Part shown: in pieces, positions 39,360 through 48,937 of the stretch
How the letters are laid out: each line of letters starts with the position of its first letter
Numbering within the stretch: the stretch's first letter is position 1
Source: Paenibacillus contaminans
GTDB lineage: Bacteria > Bacillota > Bacilli > Paenibacillales > NBRC-103111
Length of the DNA: 64,000 nucleotides
Assembly (NCBI RefSeq): GCF_003285015.1
Contig: NZ_QMFB01000017.1
Location: 62,001 to 126,000, forward strand
Direction of reading: 5' to 3'
Translations under genes and position numbers: made by a program
The notes under the pieces: generated by a model
What the model saw: the letters and a program-made list of their open reading frames with translations, nothing else
Databases searched by the model: none
Told to the model about the DNA's origin: nothing

Positions 39360-40538
39360 ATGCTGACACGAAGACGGTTTGCGGATACGATCACCGGGCT
39401 GCCGATACTTGCGGTCGGGTGCGAAGGAAGCGATACGGCGCATCATTATATGACGGCAATGACGTGGCTGTCGGACAGCCGGCACTTGATCGTGCACTCG
39501 AATATCGAGCGGGCAACACGGACGGGAAGCGTCGTGCGCTTCGATACGGAAACGGGAGAGTCGCAGGTGCTTGAGGAGGGCGGTGAATGGGGGCGCGGTG
39601 TCGTTTCGTGTGACGACATGCTCTATTTGTTCGACCGGAACGAGCTGTACGTTATCGATGCGTGGAGCGGTGAACGGCGCACGGTTTGCAGGCTGCCGGA
39701 GCATTGCTCCTTCGACGGGCCGCTTTCGATCACGAACGACGGCAGGACGCTCGGCGTTTATTGGAGCGAACGCAATGAGGGGCGAGAATCGCAGGGAAGT
39801 TGGAGCGAGCGGAATGAGGAGCAAGAGTCGCCGGGAAGCTGGCTATCTGAGGCAGCGGAGTCGAGGGTGGTCGAGTGGGTGATCGGTACCGTCGATACGG
39901 TGAGCGGTGAGGTACGCGAAGCGGCCCGCCCTAAGTTCGACGAGCCTTATCCGGTGGCGAATCATGCGATGGTCAATCCGGTTGACCCGGAGCTTGTGTT
40001 TTATTGCCATGAAGGCGCGACGGAGCATGTAGCGGATCGGCTATGGGTGGCCGATATTCGAACAGGCGAATCTAGCAGCGTTTTTCCGCAGAAAAGGGAT
40101 GAAAGCGGGCGGCTTTTGGAGTATGTAGGGCACGAAATATGGGCGATCGACGGAAGCGGGCTCTATTTCGTGAAATATGCGCATAGTCCGGATAAACCGA
40201 CTGGCGTTTATTTCACGGATAAGCGGGGCGAGCGGCATGCATTCCTGAACGGCGATTACAGGTACTGGCATGTCGGCGTCAGCCCGGACGGCCGTTACGC
40301 GGCTGCGGATACGCAGGAGCCGGGAAGATCCCGAATCGTGCTGATCGATACGGCGACGAAACAGTCTAAGCTGCTTTGCGAGCTGCCGTGCCGCGGCGTT
40401 CATCCCGGTCACCCGCATCCGTCGTTTAGTCCCGACAGCCGCAAGGTCACTTTTACCTTCTCGGATGAGCAAGATACGCTTTGGGTCGGTATGATGGACA
40501 TCGGCGATTGGAAAGAGCTTGGCGGAAAGGGGGGATAG
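39360..40538 (+). CDS. Oligogalacturonate lyase-like protein (PL22, seven-bladed propeller)
   Basis: 392 residues. ATG 39360 is chosen because AGGAGG (39347-39352) precedes it; the longer frame runs through repeat DNA. No signal peptide, so cytoplasmic. HAMVNPVDPELVFYCHEG (about residue 204) and HPGHPHPSFSPD (about 350) match the PL22 signatures that supply histidine metal ligands. PL22 enzymes split unsaturated or saturated digalacturonate in pectin breakdown, which fits the transporter upstream. A 39-bp tandem duplication inside the gene (39763-39840) adds a repeated SERNE..ESPGSW-type insert not expected in the family. Confidence 0.75.
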   Translation: MLTRRRFADTITGLPILAVGCEGSDTAHHYMTAMTWLSDSRHLIVHSNIERATRTGSVVRFDTETGESQVLEEGGEWGRGVVSCDDMLYLFDRNELYVIDAWSGERRTVCRLPEHCSFDGPLSITNDGRTLGVYWSERNEGRESQGSWSERNEEQESPGSWLSEAAESRVVEWVIGTVDTVSGEVREAARPKFDEPYPVANHAMVNPVDPELVFYCHEGATEHVADRLWVADIRTGESSSVFPQKRDESGRLLEYVGHEIWAIDGSGLYFVKYAHSPDKPTGVYFTDKRGERHAFLNGDYRYWHVGVSPDGRYAAADTQEPGRSRIVLIDTATKQSKLLCELPCRGVHPGHPHPSFSPDSRKVTFTFSDEQDTLWVGMMDIGDWKELGGKGG

Positions 40539-40629
40539 GCTCAATGTTGTCAGGTTAGGCAACTGCAGTCCCCTCCGTTTGGCTCACCACTGAGCGTTCG
40601 AAACCACGTGCCAATAGTCGGGGGAGCTG

Positions 40630-41105
40630 CTGGAGTAGGCATTTACCCACTTGGAGAGAAGGAGAAAGCGAGGTGTTGCGCTGGAGTCCGATTTTGCACA
40701 ATTGGCGTGAGAGAGAAAGCGAAATAGTGTGCTGGAGTCCGATTTTGTCAATTGGGGTGAGAGAGAAAGCGGATTGGTGTGCTGGAGTCCGATTTTACCC
40801 AATTGGCGTGAAAGAGAAAGCGAGGTATTGCGTTGGAGTCCGATTTTGCACAATTGGCGTGAGAGAAAAAGCGGATTGGCGTGCTGGAGCCCGATTTTGC
40901 CCAATTGCAGAGAGGGTTTTCGCAGCGAGATGGTAAAAACCGCTCTGTAAGCGGGTGTTATCGGACTGGAGAGGCAGACAAGGGCGATGCCCCTGCTCCA
41001 AGGGGGCAAAATCGATTTGCGGGATTCGCTCATTCGAAGGCGGGGAGATGAAAAGGATGTACCGGTTCATCATGGCGCCGCAGGAGCAGCAAGGGGGAAC
41101 ATGAA
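40630..41105 (-). repeat. 51-bp-period repeat element, copy 2 (reverse)
   Basis: Units with CTGGAGTCCGATTTT start at 40630, 40681, 40732, 40782, 40833 and 40884. The head at about 40905-41105 is the reverse complement of 25705-25902, including the shared CAGAGCGGTTTTTACCATCT. So the element is present twice, inverted and about 15 kb apart. The 760-base gap 40539-41297 holds nothing else recognised. Confidence 0.9.
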
Positions 41106-41297
41106 GGGGCAGGAACGTTTATCCTAGACGATTTCGTGCAAGCGCTTACTTTGATGTGCAGGAATGGCCGCCGCTCTCCGGCAGGCCGGAACAAACGGTC
41201 GATCGCCGTCATGCAGCGCCTTATCGCAGTAATGGGAGCAACGCGCGGTGCGTTTCGAATAGCGACAGGCTGGAAGACGATAGATAAGGGAGTGAAC

Positions 41298-44200
41298 ATG
41301 TTGATATTGAAAAAGTGGATGGTAAGCTGCGTACTTGTTTTCCTTGTGACGATTTTGCCTGTGAACGGATTCCTGGCGAGAGGGAATGAGACGGTTTATG
41401 CGGCGGATGAAGCGCTGCAAAACGTAATCGTCGGCGGCTTCGAGACGGATGACGAGGTTTGGAGCTTAGGCCTGGGCACTGAGGCACCTGGAGCGAAAGG
41501 CGAGTATGTGCGGGATGCGTCCGTTTCGAGCTCCGGGACGTTTTCCGGGAAGCTTCACGGCGATTTCAGCGCAGGCGGCAAATATGTGACGATCCGTAAA
41601 AAATTTCTGCCCCTGGACATGCAGAAGCTGACGTTTTGGGTGAAAACGGCGGACGCCGCTTGGATCACGCTGCGGATCAAGGATTCGAGCGGGCAGGTGC
41701 ACCAGCAGAGGATTACCTTGGCATCAACCGCGAATTGGCAGAAGGTCGAGATAACCAAATTTAACGGCGGGTTAGGCTATCTCTATTTCAGCGGCGCGAA
41801 TGACGGCAAATGGCACGGGCCCGCTCAGGAGCTGGAGTTTTTGCTGGAAAAGTCCGGCTTGAACGGCGGTAAATCAAGCGGCGATGTGCAGTTCGACGAT
41901 ATAACGGCGGCGGTTCCGCAGCAGGCGCCCTTATGGGAAGCCCCGATCGGGAGCTTCGAGAATGCTTTTGATATATGGAAGCTAGGCCTCGGCACCGACT
42001 TCCCGGGAGCCAAAGGCGAATATGTGCGGGATGCGTCCACGTTCAAGGCGGGAGCCTATTCCGGCAAGCTGCGGGGCGATTTCAGCGGCGGCGGCAAATA
42101 TATCACGCTGGGCAGAAGCTTTGCGCCTATCGATATGCAGAAGCTTGAATTTTGGCTCCAGACAGCGGATGCCGCCTCGATCTCACTGCGCGTGAAGGAT
42201 GCGACCGGACAGGTGCATCAGCAGAAAATATCTTTAGCGGCTACTTCAAACTGGCAGAAGATAGAGATCTATAAGTTTGACGGCGGCACCGGCTATCTAT
42301 ATTTCAGCGGGGCAAACGATGGCAAATGGCATGGTCCCGCCCAGCAAATCGAATTTTTGCTAGAGAAGTCCGGTTTGACCGGCGGCAAATCTAGCGGAGA
42401 AATCCGGCTGGATAACGTTGTCATGACGGCTTCCCTGCCTGATTTATCCGTCCAGCAGGTTCGTATGGGCAATATTTTCTTGGAAAACGAGCCCGTGGCC
42501 TTCCAACTCGCAACCAAGGGGGATACGGTTAGCTGGAGCGTATATGATCATTTGAATCATAAGGTAGCGGAAGGAAGGGACGGCGTCCAAGGCGGGCTTC
42601 TGAATTTGACGATTCCGCTGCAGCGGCTCGGTTATTTTAAACTAACGCTTGCTGCGGAGAAAGACGGCCGGACGATCAAAACCGCGGACGTTTCGTTTGC
42701 CCGTTTAACCGATACAGATCCGACCGCGGCAGCGAGCTCCCCGTTCGGTATATCGACGCATCTCGCATGGGAAAACCCTCAAGGATGGACTCCTGAGTTA
42801 AGCGAGCTGCTGCGCAGGGCTGGGGCTAAAAACTTTCGCGATGAAATTCCATGGGAAGCGGTCGAGTACGAAAAAGGGCAATACCGGAAGCCCGCGAACC
42901 GCGACGCCTATATGCAGCGGACGCAGCAGGACGGCTTGAAGCCGTTCATCATTTTGGACTATACGAATCCGTTCTACGATCAGAACAGTACGCCTTATAC
43001 GGATGCGGGACGTCAGGGATACGCCGATTACGGGAAGGCCTTGCTGGATCTGTACGGAAATCGGATCGAATGGGTGGAAGTTTACAATGAATTCAACGGC
43101 GGCTTCGGAGACAGAGGCAACGGTCCCGCGGACTCCCGTCCCGATTATTATTACAAGCTGCTGAAGAAAACCTATGAGACGATAAAAGCCGCCAGACCGG
43201 ATGTTACGGTTGTCGGGATGGCAACGGCCGGAACGCCGCTAGGCTGGATGGAGGAAGTGTTCAAGCTCGGCGGGCTTCAATATATGGACGCCGTATCGAT
43301 CCATCCTTACCAGAGCCAAAGACCGCCGGACGGTATCGTAGACGCCGCGCGTAATGTGCAAAGCTTGATCCGTCAATACAATCAAGGGCAGCTCAAGCCG
43401 CTGTGGTTTACGGAGATCGGTTGGCCGACGTATAACGGAGGCATAGGCATTACCGAAAATACGCAAGCCGATTATGTGGTACGCACGCATGTCCAGGCGC
43501 TGGGAGAGGGCGTCGAAAAAGTATTCTGGTACGACTTGATGAACGACGGCATGAAAGCCGACTATCACGAAGAAAACTTCGGTCTCCTTCGGAATGCGAA
43601 CGACCCGCAAGGACAGTTTACGCCGAAGCCTTCTTATGCGGCATATGCGGCGATGACGAGAGAATTGATCGGCGCTCAATTCGTAGAAACGGAAAACATC
43701 GCTGCCGGTATTTCCAGCTACAAATTCGCTAAAGACGGCCGGAGCATAAGGATCGTCTGGGCCAATGCCCCCGTCCAGGCAGCGATTCATACGGATTCGG
43801 CGATTCAAGTAGCGGATATGATGGGGAATACCGAAACGTTTACGCCGCTAGACGGCAAAGTGTATGTAACGCTTACCGGAGAGCCGGTCTACATCAAAAG
43901 CGACATTGACGGCATTTCGGCCGATTCGACGTTTGCTCTTACCGGGGACGAGGCGGTAACGGGGGAACCCGTCGCGCTGAAGGTGGAGATGAACAATGCC
44001 GAAGCTGCGCCTCTCGCCGTTTCGTTCGACGTGGAAGGGGCGTCCTTCTCCTTGTACGCGGAAGCCGGTCAGACGGCATTGCAGCCGTTCGCCCTGCCGG
44101 GCTTGGATCGGGAAGGTGTCCGGTATGTAACCGGAGATTTGACTGTAAACGGGGGGAAAGTCGGAAGGCTGAAGCAGGCTGTCCAGACGCTTCCATCATA

Positions 44201-46256
44201 CGGAGTCCGCATCATTCCGGTTATAAACGATGTAAATACGAAGAGCGAAGCGCTGAAGGTGCAGATACGCAACCATTCGAACGTACAAGAGTTAACCGTC
44301 AGGAAAGCCGATTGGCAGCTCGGGACCATAACCGGCAGCCAGGAGCTGACGGCGGCGGTCATTCCGCCGGGCGCAGAGCGGACATTCGATATACCGCTTG
44401 CGGGCTTTGATTACGGCGTCACTTACCAGACCAATGTGACGGTTCATTTTGACGGAAAAGAGCCTTTCGTTTATGAAGGGAAGTTCGATTTCAACCCGGT
44501 TCTTCCAGGAACCGTGCAGGTTGATGGAACGGCTGATCCTGTCACCATAGCGTCGCCGCCGCTCATCGAGCTATCCAAGGGAACCAAAAAGCTGCAAAAT
44601 TATACGGGTTCTTCAGACTTGGACGGCAGCGTCTGGTTGAACTGGGACCAGGATCAATTGTATTTGACAGCGGCCATCAAAGACGATATCCATTTCGCTC
44701 CCGCCGGCGGAGAAGAAATTTGGAAAAACGACAGCATCCAATTTGCCGCGATAGCCGGTATCCCCGGAGAGAACCTAGGGTGGTACGAATACGGAATATC
44801 CCAAACGCCGCAAGGGCCGCAAATTTATCGATGGATGACGCCCGATTCTACCAACAAGGGACTTGTTGCGAACGGATCCTTGCAAATCGCGCGGGACGAA
44901 GAACGGAAAGTGACGGTTTACGAGCTGGCGCTCCCCTGGTCGGAGCTTGCGCCGATAAAACCCGGCAAGGATGGAGTCATCGGCTTCTCGCTGCTTGTCA
45001 ACGACAACGACGGTAACGGCAGGAAAGGCTGGATCGAATGGGGTTCCGGAATCGGGGAGGCGAAGGATCCCAAAAAGTACAGAACTATTCAGTGGATCAA
45101 AAACCTGTCCGCCCCTGTCATAACCGTCGAAGGGGTTTTGAACGGGGAGAGCTACACGGATGCGGTTGTTCCGGTCGTGAAGGCTGAAGATGAAGACGGC
45201 GATCTGCAAACCGTCCGGATCTTGCTGAACGGCGAAAGCTGGACGTCCGGTACGCCTGTAACCGGGAAGGGGAGTCATATTTTGTCCGTGCAAGCTTCCG
45301 ATCAGGCAGGAAACAAAACCGAGCAAACGGTTTCGTTCAAGCTTTATCACAGCACGATGTTGGCAGCGTCGAACGCAGAGGGGAAGCTTAATGACACGGT
45401 AACGCTGCGAGCGTCGCTGCAGGATAAGAACGGCCAAGCGATTGCGGGAGAAAGCGTGTCCTTTGCCGTAAACGGGAATGCCGTCGGAAATGCGGTAACC
45501 GACGCGAACGGGGCGGCGACGCTGGACTATACCATCCAACTGGCGGCGAACGCCGATCAGGATACGGTTTACCCGTTGCAAGCATCGTTCGGCCGAAACG
45601 ATGACGCGTATTTGCTTGGCAGCGAGGTTAGCGGAGAATTGACGGTCAAGCGTACGCCTCCGCCGAATCCGGCGGAAGCTCCCGGCAAACCGTACTTGTC
45701 GGATGACAACGGGCATGATACGGGGATTATGGATGGGAGCTATTCGGTGAAGATGAATATGTGGTGGGGGAACAACGGCAGCACCTATAAGCTGTACGAA
45801 AATGACGTCCTGATCGATACCCAAACGCTTACCGCTCATTCGCCGAATGCCCAATCAACCGTCACGTCCGTAACGTATCGGAAGAACGGTACGTACCGCT
45901 ACTATGCGGAGCTCGTCAACCCATCGGGCACGACGAGAAGCGACGTTCATACGGTAACGGTCACGCAAGCGGCGCCGGCCGTTCCCGTTCTTTCCCAGGA
46001 TAATTGGGACGGCGACGGAAACTACAAGGTCTCCATGAATATGTGGTGGGGCACGAACGGTACGACGTACCGTTTGTACGAGAACGGCATGCTGATCGAT
46101 ACGCAAACGCTTAGCGATCGAACGCCGGGCGCGCAGTCGGCAGTAACGGCTATCGCCAACAAACCGATAGGTACGTATGAGTATCAATGTGAGCTCGTCA
46201 ATTATGCCGGAGCAACGGTCAGCGGGAAAATCGTTGTGGTTGTAACGAAGAGGTAA
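41298..46256 (+). CDS. Large secreted multi-domain glycoside hydrolase (clan-A TIM barrel, GH39/GH5-like)
   Basis: 1,652 residues. ATG 41298 follows AAGGGAG and starts a signal peptide (MLILKKWMVSCVLVFLVTIL, cleavage near YAADE). Two tandem beta-sandwich modules of about 150 residues each (both with GAKGEYVRDAS and FSGANDGKWHGPAQ), a TIM-barrel core at about 475-790 with EVYNEFNGG (acid/base) and WFTEIGWPT (nucleophile), an auxiliary beta region, a CBM9/DOMON-like module (about 1080-1270), Ig-like regions, and two C-terminal modules with VKMNMWWG / VSMNMWWG and YKLYEN. It probably attacks plant cell-wall polysaccharide at the cell surface; the substrate cannot be read from sequence. Confidence 0.85.
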   Translation: MLILKKWMVSCVLVFLVTILPVNGFLARGNETVYAADEALQNVIVGGFETDDEVWSLGLGTEAPGAKGEYVRDASVSSSGTFSGKLHGDFSAGGKYVTIRKKFLPLDMQKLTFWVKTADAAWITLRIKDSSGQVHQQRITLASTANWQKVEITKFNGGLGYLYFSGANDGKWHGPAQELEFLLEKSGLNGGKSSGDVQFDDITAAVPQQAPLWEAPIGSFENAFDIWKLGLGTDFPGAKGEYVRDASTFKAGAYSGKLRGDFSGGGKYITLGRSFAPIDMQKLEFWLQTADAASISLRVKDATGQVHQQKISLAATSNWQKIEIYKFDGGTGYLYFSGANDGKWHGPAQQIEFLLEKSGLTGGKSSGEIRLDNVVMTASLPDLSVQQVRMGNIFLENEPVAFQLATKGDTVSWSVYDHLNHKVAEGRDGVQGGLLNLTIPLQRLGYFKLTLAAEKDGRTIKTADVSFARLTDTDPTAAASSPFGISTHLAWENPQGWTPELSELLRRAGAKNFRDEIPWEAVEYEKGQYRKPANRDAYMQRTQQDGLKPFIILDYTNPFYDQNSTPYTDAGRQGYADYGKALLDLYGNRIEWVEVYNEFNGGFGDRGNGPADSRPDYYYKLLKKTYETIKAARPDVTVVGMATAGTPLGWMEEVFKLGGLQYMDAVSIHPYQSQRPPDGIVDAARNVQSLIRQYNQGQLKPLWFTEIGWPTYNGGIGITENTQADYVVRTHVQALGEGVEKVFWYDLMNDGMKADYHEENFGLLRNANDPQGQFTPKPSYAAYAAMTRELIGAQFVETENIAAGISSYKFAKDGRSIRIVWANAPVQAAIHTDSAIQVADMMGNTETFTPLDGKVYVTLTGEPVYIKSDIDGISADSTFALTGDEAVTGEPVALKVEMNNAEAAPLAVSFDVEGASFSLYAEAGQTALQPFALPGLDREGVRYVTGDLTVNGGKVGRLKQAVQTLPSYGVRIIPVINDVNTKSEALKVQIRNHSNVQELTVRKADWQLGTITGSQELTAAVIPPGAERTFDIPLAGFDYGVTYQTNVTVHFDGKEPFVYEGKFDFNPVLPGTVQVDGTADPVTIASPPLIELSKGTKKLQNYTGSSDLDGSVWLNWDQDQLYLTAAIKDDIHFAPAGGEEIWKNDSIQFAAIAGIPGENLGWYEYGISQTPQGPQIYRWMTPDSTNKGLVANGSLQIARDEERKVTVYELALPWSELAPIKPGKDGVIGFSLLVNDNDGNGRKGWIEWGSGIGEAKDPKKYRTIQWIKNLSAPVITVEGVLNGESYTDAVVPVVKAEDEDGDLQTVRILLNGESWTSGTPVTGKGSHILSVQASDQAGNKTEQTVSFKLYHSTMLAASNAEGKLNDTVTLRASLQDKNGQAIAGESVSFAVNGNAVGNAVTDANGAATLDYTIQLAANADQDTVYPLQASFGRNDDAYLLGSEVSGELTVKRTPPPNPAEAPGKPYLSDDNGHDTGIMDGSYSVKMNMWWGNNGSTYKLYENDVLIDTQTLTAHSPNAQSTVTSVTYRKNGTYRYYAELVNPSGTTRSDVHTVTVTQAAPAVPVLSQDNWDGDGNYKVSMNMWWGTNGTTYRLYENGMLIDTQTLSDRTPGAQSAVTAIANKPIGTYEYQCELVNYAGATVSGKIVVVVTKR

Positions 46257-46335
46257 TGGACTTCTAGCAATAGCAGAATGTAATGGCTATAGAGATTGAA
46301 CGAATAGGATGATAGAATTCCGAAACGATGAGCAA

Positions 46336-46379
46336 AAGCCTCCAAAACCGCTATGTAAGCGGGGATGGGGGCTTATTTT
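46336..46379 (+). terminator. Terminator of the large hydrolase gene
   Basis: AAGCCTCC/GGGGGCTT outer stem and CCGC/GCGG inner stem, followed by ATTTT. Confidence 0.65.
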
Positions 46380-46488
46380 GCATATTGCATTAAACAATAG
46401 TATAATACGGGTGTTTAAAGTGGCCTAGAACATTGCCGATTCCTACTTCCAAGATGTTTGGAAGGGAATTTTAATAGAGAGTAGGGGG

Positions 46489-46806
46489 ATGACTACCATC
46501 GTCACCAAGCGGAAAATCAAACAGATTTTTGCCAGATTTCCAAGCTGGTCGCAAGAGGATATCGCCAGTTTGACTTTCGAATTGACCGAGAGGAGAAAAA
46601 GCCTCGTTAATACGATTAACAATCATAACGCCAATCAAGTGCGGGACAGAGGGCAGCTTGAGTTTCAGGTGCATCTGCTCGACGAGGGCTTGAAAGGATT
46701 GCTAGTAGGCAAGTATAAGAGCTCGCCGGAGTACGAGCTGCTGGAAACGTTGTTCGACAGCTATCTGAAGAGAGACGGAAGGAAAGTAAACACAGGGAGA
46801 AGATGA
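46489..46806 (+). CDS. Small protein of unknown function (105 aa)
   Basis: A charged, mostly helical protein (IKQIFARFPSWSQEDIASLT, ERRKSLVNTINNHN, LETLFDSYLKRDG). No family is recognised. ATG 46489 directly abuts GGGGG; GAGAG 8-12 nt upstream may serve as ribosome site, so the start is not secure. TATAAT at about 46399-46404 could be its -10. The overlapping small frame 46803-47018 has no support. Confidence 0.5.
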   Translation: MTTIVTKRKIKQIFARFPSWSQEDIASLTFELTERRKSLVNTINNHNANQVRDRGQLEFQVHLLDEGLKGLLVGKYKSSPEYELLETLFDSYLKRDGRKVNTGRR

Positions 46807-47197
46807 AAAATGGGAGTCTAGCAAAGTTCGTGTTATCTCCCGACGTTCCCCTGCGGAAGAACGAGGACGTGGAGAAGCGAACGAACTGGAAAACATGCGG
46901 CTATTTTCAGGTACAAGGTGAGAAAAGGGTGTTGAACAGAGTAGAGCAGCGGCATAGAGAGCGGCGGTTATATCCGGTAGTTCCTCTGCAGCAGTTGGAT
47001 GTCTTTAAGAGGGGCTGATCATGTTTGCAGAAAATTAAACAGCTGTATAATACATATGATAGTGTAAGAGTTAGTCTTCGTCCTTCATCCTTCAGAGCTA
47101 TAGATGCTTCTTCATGTCGCCGATGACTTGCGTCCTTGAAAACTAGTATGGAAAAGGCTGCTGCTAGTAAGGCCAGCCGCGATATCTCCCACAGAAC
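46807..47197. other. Intergenic stretch before the 72-bp repeats
   Basis: Small open frames only; no motif, ribosome site or RNA recognised. Confidence 0.4.
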
Positions 47198-47470
47198 ACC
47201 CATGGACTGGGGGATAATGAGGCAGAGGTTACTATTGACGGGGCAAGCCTCGCTATACGCTCGCCGAAAACCCATGTTCTGGAGGCATAATGAGGAAAAG
47301 GTTACTATTAGTGGGGCTAGCCTCACTATTTCTAACCGAAAACCCGTGTTCGGACGAGTTAGTGAGGCAAACGTAACTATTAGTGAGGCAAACGAAATTG
47401 ATAGTTGCGTTTGCCTCACTAGTGGGCAAGAACGAGCATTTTACCTGCGAAATAGTGAGGACAGCCTCAT
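47198..47470. repeat. 72-bp tandem repeat array
   Basis: Units start ACCC(A/G)TG at 47198, 47270 and 47342, exactly 72 bp apart, each with a GGTTACTATT(A/G)-like core and a ...CCGAAA end. The third unit passes into further TAGTGAGGCAAACG motifs, partly inverted (CGTTTGCCTCACTA at about 47407-47421). Because 72 is a multiple of three, frames stay open on both strands (for example 46907-47419 minus), but these have no start signals. Function unknown. Confidence 0.8.
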
Positions 47471-47546
47471 GAACAATAAGGTTTTCTCCACTAATCGCAC
47501 GTCCGCGTAACACATCAATCCCTTAGATTAAACTTGACCCGTACGA

Positions 47547-47672
47547 GTACCTTGACCGCATCAAATGCAAGGTTTGGGTGCTCGTGGCCTTATACGAACC
47601 GTCCCTTTCCACTGCGGATTCTCTCATGAAAAGTGCGGGCAGCAAACCTTAGACCAAACGCGGTCAAGGTAC
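47547..47672. repeat. Inverted repeat with 30-bp arms
   Basis: The left arm 47547-47576 and right arm 47643-47672 share GTACCTTGACCGC and AAGGTTTG in inverted order, separated by a 9-nt mismatch and a 66-bp middle. It could fold into a long hairpin or be a short fold-back element. Confidence 0.6.
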
Positions 47673-47689
47673 CAGCATGTAAGAAAGAC

Positions 47690-48739
47690 CTATAAACTGC
47701 TTGTAATGGCTTCTTTGGCCTCCAGTAAAGCCGGCAGATGCGGATTGACGCTAACCGGAATACCGATTTTATCGGCGCTATTTTTAAGGGCGAGGTATGC
47801 CTTCTTCGAACCCACCGCAATCCGTGCAGGCTTACGGCCGGTCTGCTCGAGAAATTCGAGCAATTGCGCTACATATTGTTCCCTGCAGTCCGATTCTTCC
47901 GTTAGCTTGACATCCATAATCATGGACGTCTCCTCGCTTACCCACAGACAAAGACGCGGAAAAACGGCGCGTTCTCCTCTTTCGCCGATCGGCAAAGGGG
48001 CATAATCGAAGTCGGATTCCCAAATGTCTTGCAGCGGCTTCAACCGTTTCTTCAATTGCTTAAGCCGGAGCTCGTCCGGGTATGTATACGGCTCAATAAA
48101 GTTTCCTTCCACATGCCAGGGGAGCCACTCATCATGCCAACCTGTCCCGTTCTCCCCAACTTGATGGACGCGGTGCAAACGTTTCGCTCCGGTCTCATCA
48201 TCGGCTTCGTCGTGCTCGAAATAAAGGTTATGATTTTGGCGAAAACGCTCCGCAACCTGGATCGTTTGCTCCAGCGCTACGGTCAGGAACCTTACCTGCG
48301 GACCGTTCAAGGTCCAGGTCGAAAGCCCCGGTTCGTAGCTGCGGAACATCGGCCATTCGCCGGCACCGCGAAATTTATAGCCAAGCTCGCGGATTATGCT
48401 TAGGTCTTTTTTATCCAGCGCCTGACGATCTTCGAAGGTTAGCGAGACGACTTTCGCGCTAAACAGAAGCTCTTCATTGTCATCGCCCAACTGACCGGCC
48501 GGAAAGTCTACGATCTCCTTAAGATAAGAGGCTGCCTTCGGTCCGAGATAAACATTAAGACCAAATTCGATTCCGCCCGAGCCCATTATCACACAATAGC
48601 CGATCTCACCGGTTTCGGGATTCGTAATGGCAAAATAATCGTCGTTCGACATCCACTCCCAGCTTTTAAGCCGCTTAAACGCAATTGCAGCTTCATACAG
48701 CCTTCGCCATTCTTCCAATGCACCTTCTAAATTGCCCAT
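47690..48739 (-). CDS. Uncharacterised protein, possibly DUF7309/DUF6930 type
   Basis: 349 residues. GGAGGG lies about 10 nt upstream of the ATG. The N-terminal half (YFAITNPETGEIGYCVIMGSG, then GLNVYLG) and the C-terminal half (FPRLCLWVSEETSMIMDVKL, then RKPARIAVGSKKAY) look like two domains; the combination reminds me of DUF7309 plus DUF6930 proteins of Bacillales, but I am not certain. No signal peptide, membrane segment or catalytic motif is evident. It stands alone, with htpG upstream in the same direction but separated by a terminator. Confidence 0.75.
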   Translation of the reverse strand: MGNLEGALEEWRRLYEAAIAFKRLKSWEWMSNDDYFAITNPETGEIGYCVIMGSGGIEFGLNVYLGPKAASYLKEIVDFPAGQLGDDNEELLFSAKVVSLTFEDRQALDKKDLSIIRELGYKFRGAGEWPMFRSYEPGLSTWTLNGPQVRFLTVALEQTIQVAERFRQNHNLYFEHDEADDETGAKRLHRVHQVGENGTGWHDEWLPWHVEGNFIEPYTYPDELRLKQLKKRLKPLQDIWESDFDYAPLPIGERGERAVFPRLCLWVSEETSMIMDVKLTEESDCREQYVAQLLEFLEQTGRKPARIAVGSKKAYLALKNSADKIGIPVSVNPHLPALLEAKEAITSSL

Positions 48740-48904
48740 CTGATGTCAGCCCTCCAGATCTAATGGTTTATAGAAATTATGGTGGAAAAATGTCGAAAAA
48801 ACAAGGCCGCCGACAGCAAACAAACCCGACCTGGCACATACCGGGTCGGGCTGCTGCAAGCGAGACTTGGCACCGCTCGCAATTATGCTGGCGCGGTGCT
48901 TCAC

Positions 48905-48932
48905 CAAAAGGGGTGGTCGGGTGACCACCCCT
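48905..48932 (-). terminator. Terminator of htpG
   Basis: AGGGGTGGTC/GACCACCCCT perfect 10-bp stem with a GGGT loop, 5 bp past the htpG stop, followed on the minus strand by TTTT. Confidence 0.85.
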
Positions 48933-48937
48933 AAATG

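Noticed and set aside
40584..41073. Minus-strand open frames in repeat copy 2
   Set aside because: They mirror the non-coding frames of copy 1 and shift relative to the units.
44775..45854. 359-codon minus-strand open frame
   Set aside because: Shadow of the large secreted hydrolase; no start signals.
46803..47018. 71-codon open frame overlapping the end of the 46489 gene
   Set aside because: The ATGA overlap is suggestive, but the protein is of low complexity, has no own ribosome site and resembles no family.
46907..47513. Minus-strand frames through the 72-bp array
   Set aside because: Openness is explained by a repeat length divisible by three; no start signals.
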